Shown: in pieces, positions 15,014 to 21,772 of the stretch
How positions within the stretch are numbered: the stretch's first letter is position 1
Layout: the number at the start of each line of letters is the position of its first letter
Origin: JAHEEM01 sp036396795
Lineage (GTDB): Bacteria; Pseudomonadota; Gammaproteobacteria; Steroidobacterales; Rariloculaceae
Length of the DNA: 25,100 nt
NCBI GenBank assembly: GCA_036396795.1
Contig: DASWKF010000061.1
Location: forward strand, 1 to 25,100
Reading direction: 5' to 3'
The notes under the pieces: generated by a model
What the model was told of the DNA's origin: nothing
Database searches by the model: none
What the model saw: the letters and a program-made list of their open reading frames with translations, nothing else
Program-made: the position numbers and the translations under genes

Positions 15014-16039
15014 TCAGGCGAGGCGGCCGGCAGCTTCCTCGAGCAGCGACCAGCACTGGGTGCCCAGCCGTTCCTTCCAGGCGGCGTAGACGCCCGAGAG
15101 CCGGGCGCGAAACGGCGCGGGGTCGGTGTCGTTGAAAACGAGCCCATCGTCCTCGAGCACCGCTCGCGCTGCATCGTTTGCAGCTTGCTGGTCCTCGCGC
15201 TGCAGGCGGACATAGATGGCGGCATTGCGTGTGATCACGTCTTGAATATCCGCCGGGAGACGCTGCCACGTCGGCAGGTGCCCGAGAAGATTGAACCCGG
15301 ACCACATATGGTTCGTCATGCTGACGTAGCGCGTGACCTCCTGGTGCCTGAACTGTTCCATGTAGGCGAGGGGGTTCTCCTGCGCATCGACCGCCCCGGT
15401 TCTGAGCGCCTCGTAAATGCCGCTGCTGTTGATGGTGACGGGCTCCGCTCCGAGCGCCGCGAACGTATCCGCAAAGATTTGTCCCGCCGGAACGCGCATT
15501 CTGATCCCGGTCAGATCTCCCGGCACCCTGATCGGGCGCAGCCTGCAGCCTATCTGCCGCATGCCGTTGTCGAAGGCGCCCACCGGGAAGCCGACAATGC
15601 CCTTGGCGGCCATCTCCTCGCGCAGATATTCGCCTAGCGCGCCGTCGAGCGCCTCGTGCGCATGGGAGGCGGAGCGAAATGCAAACGGCACCGACTGCAC
15701 TTCCGCGACCGGCACGACATTGCCCAGAATGCCGCCCATGAGCGTAAAGAACTGAATCTCTCCGCGAACGAGCATTTGCAGCGCCTCGGGGTCGCTGCCC
15801 GCTATCTGGTTGTTTTGCGGTACGACCTCGGTCGTGACACGGCCGCTCGTTTCGCTCCCGACCGCATCCCACATCTCCACCAGGCGGCGATGAAGCGTGC
15901 TCTCGGCTGTTTGATTATGGAATTGCGTTAACGCGAATTCGGGCGCCGCGGCGCGCCGTCCACAAGCCGCCAAGGCGACTGCGCTCAGCGCCGTGCTGCC
16001 GACGAACGCGCGCCGCGTGAGCCGATTCTTGGGTTTCAT
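15014..16039 (-). CDS. TRAP transporter solute-binding lipoprotein (DctP family)
   Basis: The product is 341 residues. The N-terminus MKPKNRLTRRAFVGSTALSA has a twin-arginine-like TRRAF motif and ends in a lipobox, LAAC, so C26 would be lipidated. The body matches DctP-type periplasmic receptors: LVRGEIQFFTLMGG, VQSVPFAFRSASHAHEAL, RPIRVPGDLTGIRMRVPAGQ (with the Arg that normally binds the substrate carboxylate) and INSSGIYEALRTGAVDAQENP. The ATG at 16039 follows GGGGAGCGG. It normally works with DctQ and DctM membrane subunits to import organic acids by sodium symport. Neither subunit lies in this window, so it is an orphan here. It is followed upstream on the same strand by a MetX-like hydrolase 66 bases away. 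Confidence 0.92.
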   Translation of the reverse strand: MKPKNRLTRRAFVGSTALSAVALAACGRRAAAPEFALTQFHNQTAESTLHRRLVEMWDAVGSETSGRVTTEVVPQNNQIAGSDPEALQMLVRGEIQFFTLMGGILGNVVPVAEVQSVPFAFRSASHAHEALDGALGEYLREEMAAKGIVGFPVGAFDNGMRQIGCRLRPIRVPGDLTGIRMRVPAGQIFADTFAALGAEPVTINSSGIYEALRTGAVDAQENPLAYMEQFRHQEVTRYVSMTNHMWSGFNLLGHLPTWQRLPADIQDVITRNAAIYVRLQREDQQAANDAARAVLEDDGLVFNDTDPAPFRARLSGVYAAWKERLGTQCWSLLEEAAGRLA

Positions 16040-16105
16040 GTTCCGCTCCCCATCGATGACCAGCGTACTGTACTTGCATCGAGCGGCAGGATGGAAGCGC
16101 CCGCT

Positions 16106-17173
16106 TTAGCCGCCTGTCATGCGCAGAAGCGCTTCGAGCTCGTCCTTCCAGAGTCTCGCGTCCTGCGTCGTGCCGTGGCCGCGCGTATTCTCGCCGGCCG
16201 GAATCACGACGTAGTGGCCGCGCTCGACTCGCTCGAACGCGCGCTCGAGCACGCCGAGCTCGACGGGATTGCGCTCGTCGTCCTCGGCGTTGATCGAAAC
16301 GATGGTCGCCTCGATACGCTCGAGATGCGGTGTCGGGTCGTAGTCGCGCGAGGCGTTGTAAGCGTAGAGGATATCGCTCGCGTCGGCGTCGGTGCTTTCG
16401 GCGAGCCGCTCGTCGACGATCCGGTCTGTCTCCTCCCGCGTCGAGGCGGACTTGTAAACCGCGCGCGTCCCGCCGTTCGTCGCCATGCCGAAGTACGCAT
16501 ACGCTCGCTGCCAGGCTCGCGGCTGCGTCGTGTAGTTGCCGCCGTTCCACTCGGGATCGTTGACGATGCCGTCGATGACCATGCGCCGCATCATCCAGTT
16601 GCGCCCGGACATCGGCATCGGCAGCGCTGCCAGCGGCATGAGCGCGTCCATATAGTCGGGATAGGTCACGCCCCAGACCCACGTTTGCATGCCGCCGGCG
16701 GAGGAGCCGAGCACGAGGCGCACGTGGGTGATGCCGAGATGCTCGGTCAGGAGCCGGTAGTGGCCGAGAACGATATCGTCATACGTGTACTTCGGAAACT
16801 TCGCACGCAGGCCGTCGGACGGCTTCGACGAGCTTCCTGCGCCGATCGCATCGGGCAGGATGAGGTGGTAACGGCCTGCGTCGAGCGGTTGACCGGGCCC
16901 GAAGAGCTCGCCTGCGAAGCGCTCGGTCAGGAAGCTCGTGCCTGCACGGCTCGAGCCGTGCAGGATCAGTACCGGCTCGCCCGCAGGATCGCCGATCGTC
17001 ATGTAGTGCAGGCGCAGCTCGGGCATGGTCTCGCCGCTTCGAAAGACGAAATCTCTGACGATCCAGTCACCTTCCCGCGGCGCCGGGTAGTCCGCCGCAT
17101 GCGCAGTCGTGAGACTCAGCAAAGCTGCGGCAACCCAAAGGACGGTGGTTTTGGCTTCGTTTCCCGACGCCAT
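16106..17173 (-). CDS. Secreted MetX-like alpha/beta hydrolase
   Basis: This 355-residue protein has a signal peptide (MASGNEAKTTVLWVAAALLS, ending near AHA at residue 26) and an alpha/beta hydrolase fold close to homoserine O-acetyltransferases. Visible are the oxyanion HGSS (72-75), the nucleophile elbow GSSAGG with S158, the acid AEDDERNP (D298 or D299) and histidine RGHGT (H333). True MetX enzymes are cytoplasmic, so the export signal argues for an esterase-type role rather than methionine synthesis. An upstream ATG at 17215 is in frame but would bury the signal peptide; neither start has a strong ribosome binding site. The TRAP receptor gene follows 66 bases downstream and may be co-transcribed. 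Confidence 0.88.
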   Translation of the reverse strand: MASGNEAKTTVLWVAAALLSLTTAHAADYPAPREGDWIVRDFVFRSGETMPELRLHYMTIGDPAGEPVLILHGSSRAGTSFLTERFAGELFGPGQPLDAGRYHLILPDAIGAGSSSKPSDGLRAKFPKYTYDDIVLGHYRLLTEHLGITHVRLVLGSSAGGMQTWVWGVTYPDYMDALMPLAALPMPMSGRNWMMRRMVIDGIVNDPEWNGGNYTTQPRAWQRAYAYFGMATNGGTRAVYKSASTREETDRIVDERLAESTDADASDILYAYNASRDYDPTPHLERIEATIVSINAEDDERNPVELGVLERAFERVERGHYVVIPAGENTRGHGTTQDARLWKDELEALLRMTGG

Positions 17174-17336
17174 GCGCTGCGTATCAATGAATCCCGGCAG
17201 AACGCATTGTACCATTTGCGAGTTGCACGGGAGCGAGCGGCTTTCTGGCGACCGTGGCCTAGAGGGCGGGTTCGCGCTCAGCGACAGTATGCCGCTCGAG
17301 GCAAGTCGGTAGTTGCGGGAAGCAGATCCGTTCGGG

Positions 17337-17495
17337 TCAGATTCGGCCCAGCAGAAACAGGACCAGCAGGACCACCAGCACAGTGCCGATGAGACCGCTG
17401 GGTGCGTAACCCCAGCTCCTGCTATGCGGCCAGGTGGGAAGAACGCCCAGGAGCATCAGCACCAGCACGATCAGCAGTATTGTCGTAAGACTCAT
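17337..17495 (-). CDS. DUF3309 small membrane protein
   Basis: This 52-residue peptide starts MSLTTILLIVLVLMLLGVLP, continues with TWPHSRSWGYAPSG, and ends in a second hydrophobic helix with GRI. The central TWPHSRSWGY-x-PSG is the signature of DUF3309. It has two membrane helices with a short loop. Its ATG overlaps the stop codon of the upstream small gene (ATGA), and GGGGAGAAG precedes it. Function is unknown; such peptides often occur with stress-response membrane proteins. Confidence 0.9.
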   Translation of the reverse strand: MSLTTILLIVLVLMLLGVLPTWPHSRSWGYAPSGLIGTVLVVLLVLFLLGRI

Positions 17496-17710
17496 AGTCT
17501 TCTCCCCATGACCAAAACTACGACGCCGCCCACCAGCGCGAGGGCTCCTACGATGGGTGGCAACGGAATGGTTCTGGTTCTCTCGCTTGTCACCTGCAAA
17601 GGACCGAGATCGATCGCTTTCTCTCTCGTGGTGTAGGTGATCCCTTGATAGGCCAGGGCGACGAGTCCCAGCGCGATCAGAGCCACGCCGATTAATGTGT
17701 TTCTTTGCAT
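17492..17710 (-). CDS. Small two-helix membrane protein
   Basis: The product is 72 residues: MQRNTLIGVALIALGLVALAYQGI is helix one, followed by a loop with YTTREKAIDLGPLQV and TIPLPPIVGALALVGGVVVLVM as helix two. The pattern YTTREK-x-IDLGP...IPLPP is familiar from small conserved proteins of proteobacteria without assigned function. The ATG at 17710 was chosen because it begins at the helix; an in-frame ATG at 17764 would overlap the SYLF gene. It is four-base coupled to DUF3309 and lies 19 bases after the SYLF gene, so the three form one operon. Confidence 0.82.
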   Translation of the reverse strand: MQRNTLIGVALIALGLVALAYQGITYTTREKAIDLGPLQVTSERTRTIPLPPIVGALALVGGVVVLVMGRRL

Positions 17711-17729
17711 GTGGTGTTCTCTTGCTGGC

Positions 17730-18290
17730 CTACCGATGAATTCGGGAGATTTTTGTTCCCTCAATGCTGATCCCTACCATCAGTCCTTGCTGGCTGAAAA
17801 TAAACGCATAGGCGTCATCCTGCAGCGAGGACGTCGAAAGATTCTTCGCGATCCCTTCGTCGACCACGACCACCGTGGGGCCGACGCCGAGCTCCCAGCC
17901 CCTCGATTCTTCGACATAGCGAACGGCCTCGTCCGTCATCAGAAACACGGCATATCCGTACGATTGGGCGCCGGCTTGCAGACCCCAGGATCCCGTAACG
18001 GAGTTGTAGTAATCGACGACAGCCGAGCCCTTCATCAGCACGCCTTCGCCGTAGCTACCGCCGAACACGAGGCCAGCCTTCACCATATTCGGGAAGACCA
18101 GCACAGCCTTGGCCGTGCGCGAAAGCGTCTCGGCTAAGGGTTCGGAGTCATAGAGCGTCTTCAGGGCCTGCTGGGAATCCTGATCCAGGTCCTCAGCGGT
18201 TGCTGCGATTGCTTGACCCATCACGCTCATCGAGGCGACGGCCGCCGTCGCGAGCATTAGCGCGCGGATATTCTTACGTATGCTGTACAT
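17730..18290 (-). CDS. SYLF-domain (YSC84-type) lipid-binding protein
   Basis: This 186-residue exported protein has a signal peptide (residues 1-29, MYSIRKNIRALMLATAAVAS...AIAA). The core is a SYLF/YSC84 domain: KAVLVFPNMVKAGLVFGGSY, GEGVLMKGSAVVDYYNSVTGS, GWELGVGPTVVVVDEG, then a final YAFIFSQQGLMVGISIEGTK. Bacterial members are periplasmic or outer-membrane-associated and presumed to bind lipid. The ATG at 18290 follows AAGTGAG; a GTG at 18302 is an alternative. It is the first gene of the small-membrane-protein operon that continues to 17337. Confidence 0.9.
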   Translation of the reverse strand: MYSIRKNIRALMLATAAVASMSVMGQAIAATAEDLDQDSQQALKTLYDSEPLAETLSRTAKAVLVFPNMVKAGLVFGGSYGEGVLMKGSAVVDYYNSVTGSWGLQAGAQSYGYAVFLMTDEAVRYVEESRGWELGVGPTVVVVDEGIAKNLSTSSLQDDAYAFIFSQQGLMVGISIEGTKISRIHR

Positions 18291-18351
18291 GTTAGTGCTC
18301 ACTTTCAGTTGGTGTAATCAGTAAGCCGGTAAAAGTCAGTCAAATCATTTT

Positions 18352-18367
18352 GCGCAGCCCGCTGCGC
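18352..18367 (-). terminator. Short GC hairpin after the cupredoxin-like lipoprotein gene
   Basis: Arms gcgcagc (18352-18358) and gctgcgc (18361-18367) form a 7-bp stem just downstream of the minus-strand gene ending at 18384. No T-run follows on that strand, so it is at best a weak terminator. Confidence 0.3.
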
Positions 18368-18383
18368 GCCAACTAAAGTGCCG

Positions 18384-18809
18384 TTAGCGTCCGACGCGGA
18401 TCGTGCCTGATTCGATCGTTTGGCCGCCGGCGACGGCGGAGTCCATTCGCGCGTTATAGGTCACCGTTCCCTCCGCCGTGAAGCACAGACTGGCGCTGTC
18501 ATTCGGCCTCAGGGTGATCGAGTCTTGGAGCCTTCCCCTCAGATTGGTAAGTCCGCGGCTGGAGAAACCCTCCTCGCAGGATACCTGGCTCAAGGCACCT
18601 TCAAGGAACTCCACCGCAACCGGCGTGCTGCGCGCGTTTATCCAGCGGATCTCATCGCCCGGCTCGATCCGCAGGTTCGCAGGGGTCATACGTTCGGCGA
18701 ATCTTACCTCGTGAATCGCACCCGTTCTCGTCGTGCTCGCGACGCCGGCGCAGCCGGCAGTTGCCGCCAGCAGCATCGCGCCGATTACCGTTTTCTTCGT
18801 GCCAAACAT
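18384..18809 (-). CDS. Cupredoxin-like lipoprotein without copper ligands
   Basis: This 141-residue lipoprotein has the signal MFGTKKTVIGAMLLAATAGC, with C20 as the lipidated residue. The mature part has beta-sandwich features resembling cupredoxins: RIEPGDEIRWINARSTPVAVEF, then ITLRPNDSASLCFTAEGTVTYNARM. The His/Cys/Met set expected for blue copper binding is not present; there is only one histidine, early in the chain. The two cysteines (QVSC and SLCF) could form a disulfide. The ATG at 18809 follows GAGGATG. A GTCTGTACG motif lies about 80 bases upstream. It appears to be a single-gene unit between the GGDEF gene and the SYLF operon. Confidence 0.75.
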   Translation of the reverse strand: MFGTKKTVIGAMLLAATAGCAGVASTTRTGAIHEVRFAERMTPANLRIEPGDEIRWINARSTPVAVEFLEGALSQVSCEEGFSSRGLTNLRGRLQDSITLRPNDSASLCFTAEGTVTYNARMDSAVAGGQTIESGTIRVGR

Positions 18810-18885
18810 CGCATCATCCTCTTAGTGTCATGTTGCGCAGGATTTTCCTGCCGTTAACTGCAACGTTACCGGCAACCCGCGAGGG

Positions 18886-18902
18886 AGTCTGTACGCTTGC
18901 GC
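18886..18902 (+). repeat. GTCTGTACG motif, copy B
   Basis: The sequence agtctgtacgcttgcgc lies upstream of the cupredoxin-like lipoprotein gene. Its last 16 bases differ by one base from copy A at 21298-21313, and agtctgtacg recurs on the minus strand at 21371-21380. It could be a shared regulator site. Confidence 0.4.
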
Positions 18903-18985
18903 GCATATGCACAGCCGTCCAGGCGACGGCGCTTGCTTGATGAGCAGTCATTTCGGCGGACGTCACTCTCTTCTGACGCCCTGGG

Positions 18986-19699
18986 CTATCCGCGACTAGC
19001 GGTTTCCACATGCGTGCGAGAAGACTCGCTCGAGCAACGTCTTTGGGCCTTGTCTTGGTACATGGCGAGGTCCGAAACGCGCAACAGGTCGCCGTAGCCG
19101 TCTCCATCGGTGGGATAGACGGCCATGCCGATGCTCACCGTCACCTCGATCGAGGTGCTGTCGATCAGATAGGGAGGTGCCAGGCGCGCGCGGATTTTCT
19201 GCGCTACGGCCATGATGCATTCACGGCCTTCGAATTCTGGCAGCAAAACGACGAATTCATCGCCGCCGTAGCGGCACGCCGTATCGGAGCTGCGCAGGCA
19301 CGCCGTCAGGCGCGCTGCGACTTGCTGCAACAGCTTGTCTCCGGCGTCGTGTCCCATCGAATCGTTGATGTACTTGAACTCATCGATATCGAGGAACAGC
19401 AATGCGACGCGCTGGCCGTGCCGCGCCGCCAGTGCCATGGCCTGGTTGACACGGTCCGCGAGCAGCTGGCGATTGGGAAGCCCGGTCAGCTCGTCGCGAT
19501 TGGCGGACCGTTCCGCTCTTGCGACAGCCTGCGTGAGGAGCGCCACCTGCCGCTTCAGAACGCGCTCTTGCTCGCGAAGCGCGTCGATTTTTCTCTGTGC
19601 CGCTTGCAACGCGTCCGCTGGAACGGATGCGGCAGCAGCGGACCTCGGGCCGTGCGCTGCGTGGCTCGAGGTCGGGCTCTGTATTCTCGTCTGGCTCAT
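18986..19699 (-). CDS. Soluble GGDEF diguanylate cyclase
   Basis: The product is 237 residues. A variable Ala/Ser-rich N-terminus is followed by a coiled coil (about 28-65, ALQAAQRKIDALREQERVLK) and a complete GGDEF domain starting RDELTGLPNRQLLADRV. The active site is intact (Y-GGDEF at 145-149) and the inhibitory I-site RSSD (136-139) sits five residues before it, so product inhibition is expected. It makes cyclic di-GMP from two GTP. No sensor domain or membrane helix is present; dimerisation through the coiled coil is likely. The ATG at 19699 was chosen because upstream in-frame codons overlap the LPSTAG gene. It lies only 34 bases after that gene, so it is probably co-transcribed with the sortase pair. 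Confidence 0.9.
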   Translation of the reverse strand: MSQTRIQSPTSSHAAHGPRSAAAASVPADALQAAQRKIDALREQERVLKRQVALLTQAVARAERSANRDELTGLPNRQLLADRVNQAMALAARHGQRVALLFLDIDEFKYINDSMGHDAGDKLLQQVAARLTACLRSSDTACRYGGDEFVVLLPEFEGRECIMAVAQKIRARLAPPYLIDSTSIEVTVSIGMAVYPTDGDGYGDLLRVSDLAMYQDKAQRRCSSESSRTHVETASRG

Positions 19700-19733
19700 C
19701 TTCTCGGTGAGTGACCGCTGATCGTCGTCGGGT

Positions 19734-20426
19734 TCATGACACGACGACCTTGGCTTTGAATCGGCGTCGGACCGTGAGACCGAGGCCCACGAGCGCGGAC
19801 ACGAGCCCCGCGAGCAGAAGCAACGGCAGCGGGCCGGCCGTGCTCGGGAGCCGCGGCTCGACTTGCGCCGGCGTGCGATCGGCCTGCGCGAGTTGCGGCG
19901 CGGGATCCGCCTGGGCCACACGTATCGGGTCGCGCACGATCTGCGCGAGTTGCTCGGGCGGAGCGCCGGGCTCGACGGCGACTGCGAACGTCCCTTCCGG
20001 AACGTATAGGCTCACCCGCTGGCCGCGCGTGAGATCGGAAAACGGGTATGGGCGCCCGTCGATCAGCACGCGTTGCTCCGCAGCGAACATCAAGGTGAGC
20101 TCTTCGATGGATTGGCCTTGACGGTTCTTGAAATCCAGCGTGACCGAGCCGTCGCGATTCCCTTGTATGTAGTCCGCTTCGAACCGAGCCCACTTGACAT
20201 CGTCTGAGACCACGACTTCCTGGCAGCCCTCGGCGATCCGCGGATACAGCGCGAGCAAGTCCTTCTCCCAAGTCACTTCGGCACAGCTTGCGGCCTGAAC
20301 TCTCGATGCGGGCAGGCTCTGCGTATCGAGGGGCTGCTGTTGCGCACTCGCAGTGCTTACACAAGCGGCGCCGATCAGCGCCGCAGCCATCCGGATTCCA
20401 CCGGCCTTACTCATTGTCGTCTTCAT
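19734..20426 (-). CDS. Exported protein with C-terminal LPSTAG sorting signal (sortase substrate)
   Basis: This 230-residue protein has a signal peptide (residues 1-28, ending TASA), a globular domain of unknown family (about 48-150, with two cysteines at C48 and C68), and a Pro/Ala/Gln-rich stalk (about 152-192, with the repeated unit AQAD). It ends in a tripartite sorting signal: LPSTAG (193-198), a hydrophobic helix (199-218) and RRR (220-222). Class D sortases recognise LPxTA, which LPSTA fits. The sortase gene lies immediately upstream (63-base gap), making it the probable dedicated enzyme. The ATG at 20426 has AGGGAAAG upstream. The acceptor to which it would be joined in a Gram-negative envelope is unknown. 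Confidence 0.85.
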   Translation of the reverse strand: MKTTMSKAGGIRMAAALIGAACVSTASAQQQPLDTQSLPASRVQAASCAEVTWEKDLLALYPRIAEGCQEVVVSDDVKWARFEADYIQGNRDGSVTLDFKNRQGQSIEELTLMFAAEQRVLIDGRPYPFSDLTRGQRVSLYVPEGTFAVAVEPGAPPEQLAQIVRDPIRVAQADPAPQLAQADRTPAQVEPRLPSTAGPLPLLLLAGLVSALVGLGLTVRRRFKAKVVVS

Positions 20427-20489
20427 TCATTCTTTCCCTTACGTTTTAGCATTTAGTTGCCCGGGCACCGCGGTTGCAGCCCCGGCTTC

Positions 20490-21113
20490 TCAATAGATCT
20501 CCAAAGCTCGCACGATATAGCGCTGCGGCGCAGCGCCTGCGAAATAGAACGGATAGCAGGTAACGAGAGTAACCGCTGGCGCATCCACGTCGTCGAGTGG
20601 TGACATGTCGGTCGGCGCGACGATGGCGAGCTCCGTAACCCGATAGCGTCGCTGCCGTGACAAGCTGTCGAGCTCTAAGACGTCTCCAACCACTACGTGC
20701 TCGAGCGCGCGAAAGTAACCGTCGCGATGTGCGGCGATTGCGACGTTGCCGTCGCCGTCAGGGACCCCTGTCCCGGCGATCAGCCCGCCTCCGCGGTTCA
20801 AGTTGCGCTCGCTGGTATCGGCGTAAACGGGTACCTCGAGCCCGACGCGCCGGATGCGCAACAGCGCCGCCGGCAGCGGCGCCGATTCGGCCGTCAGGGC
20901 TGGGACTGCGTAAGCCCGAATGCGGCTTGCCGACCAGTGCGTTTGATCGGGCGCTACCGAACGCGCTTGCGTGAAGCTCGAGACTGCTTGTCGTCGCTCG
21001 ACCTCGCCATATGCTCGCGTGCCGAAGTACATAGCGGTCAGCAGTACGCCTGCCGACCAGCAAGCCGTCTCCAGCATGCGGCCGTACGGTTTCGCAGTAG
21101 TGGCTCTACGCAT
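20490..21113 (-). CDS. Class D-like sortase
   Basis: This 207-residue membrane-anchored transpeptidase has an N-terminal helix (about residues 13-32, LETACWSAGVLLTAMYFGTR) and a periplasm-facing catalytic domain. The catalytic residues are all visible: H129 in AAHRDGYF, C186 in VTLVTCYPFYF and R198 in APQRYIVRA. The TLVTCYPF-(Y/F) motif and overall length fit class D sortases. It should cleave LPxTA-type signals between Thr and Ala; the neighbouring LPSTAG protein is the obvious substrate. The ATG at 21113 follows GGAG, and its first 8 bases overlap the end of a GlsB-like truncated frame, suggesting translational coupling. Confidence 0.92.
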   Translation of the reverse strand: MRRATTAKPYGRMLETACWSAGVLLTAMYFGTRAYGEVERRQAVSSFTQARSVAPDQTHWSASRIRAYAVPALTAESAPLPAALLRIRRVGLEVPVYADTSERNLNRGGGLIAGTGVPDGDGNVAIAAHRDGYFRALEHVVVGDVLELDSLSRQRRYRVTELAIVAPTDMSPLDDVDAPAVTLVTCYPFYFAGAAPQRYIVRALEIY

Positions 21114-21240
21114 GCCTGCTCCGCGAAAGGTTCGCGCCGACGTTGGGCAGGACTCCTTGCCGGTTGCTCGTGCCCATGAAAATGCTTGCGGCCCAGCCGA
21201 TGAGTTCGCCCATCAGCAGTAGCCAAACGACGATGTTCAT
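21106..21240 (-). CDS. Truncated GlsB/YeaQ/YmgE-like membrane peptide
   Basis: This 44-residue frame starts MNIVVWLLLMGELIGWAASI and continues FMGTSNRQGVLPNV, which matches the first helix and loop of the GlsB/YeaQ/YmgE (transglycosylase-associated) family. Those proteins are about 80 residues with more glycine-rich helices after this point. Here the frame turns into GANLSRSRHA and stops inside the sortase gene. It has a good ribosome binding site (GAGGCGGAAG), so it may still be translated as a leader that couples to the sortase. It could be called a pseudogene. Confidence 0.6.
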   Translation of the reverse strand: MNIVVWLLLMGELIGWAASIFMGTSNRQGVLPNVGANLSRSRHA

Positions 21241-21296
21241 GCTTCCGCCTCTGGATAGTCTGCAATGACAAGCAAGTTATGTCGCACGGGCAGGTA

Positions 21297-21380
21297 CGTC
21301 TGTACGCTGGCGCACGTTGCGTTGGAGGCACACGGAGTGACGGTGCGCGAAATGGGCTATGTGTTTCTACCGTACAGACT
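21297..21380. repeat. GTCTGTACG motif, copies A and C
   Basis: Copy A is gtctgtacgctggcgc at 21298-21313 on the plus strand, pointing to the acidic lipoprotein gene. Copy C is agtctgtacg on the minus strand at 21380-21371, pointing to the sortase operon. Each lies about 130-150 bases from its gene's start in the divergent intergenic region (21241-21447). Copy B occurs at 18886-18902. Confidence 0.4.
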
Positions 21381-21447
21381 CTGAGCCTCCTGAGCGGCAA
21401 CGATTCGTGCACTCGGAAATGGCAATGAAGTGGCAATGGAGATATCA

Positions 21448-21630
21448 GTGAAAGGGTTTGCGGTATTGCTGATGATGTGGTCGCTCCTCGGGTGCAGCCG
21501 AGACGGTCCTGCGGAGCGCCTAGGTGAAGGAATCGACGAAGCTGTCGAGGATACCGGCGAGGCGATCGACGACGCGGTCGATGACGTGGAAGATGCGGTC
21601 GAGGACGCCGGGGATACTCGCCGCGACTAG
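21448..21630 (+). CDS. Small acidic lipoprotein
   Basis: The product is 60 residues. The GTG at 21448 is preferred because GGAG sits six bases upstream and the next residues form a compact lipoprotein signal (KGFAVLLMMWSLLGC, with Cys about residue 17). An ATG at 21436 would add four residues. The mature peptide is nearly all Asp/Glu/Ala/Val in a repeating helical pattern (EGIDEAVEDTGEAIDDAVDD and onward), predicting one long, strongly negative amphipathic helix. Such small lipoproteins are common and functionally unknown. It is divergent from the sortase operon and shares its intergenic region. Confidence 0.75.
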   Translation: MKGFAVLLMMWSLLGCSRDGPAERLGEGIDEAVEDTGEAIDDAVDDVEDAVEDAGDTRRD

Positions 21631-21772
21631 TTTCTCGTGTTCAATGAGGTCTGGGGACGTCCAGACTTCGGATGCCTGAATTTGCCGGAGTGCGCGGACG
21701 CCGAAGCGCTGTCTGCGTTTTCGCCTTGTTTTCTGGCACACTATGGCGCCTCCCGAGAGTCCCAGGCTCCCC

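Noticed and set aside
16091..17392. 433-codon open frame on the plus strand
   Set aside because: It is antisense to the MetX-like hydrolase, which has a signal peptide and full triad. The plus-strand translation is Arg/Ala/Val-rich with no recognisable motif.
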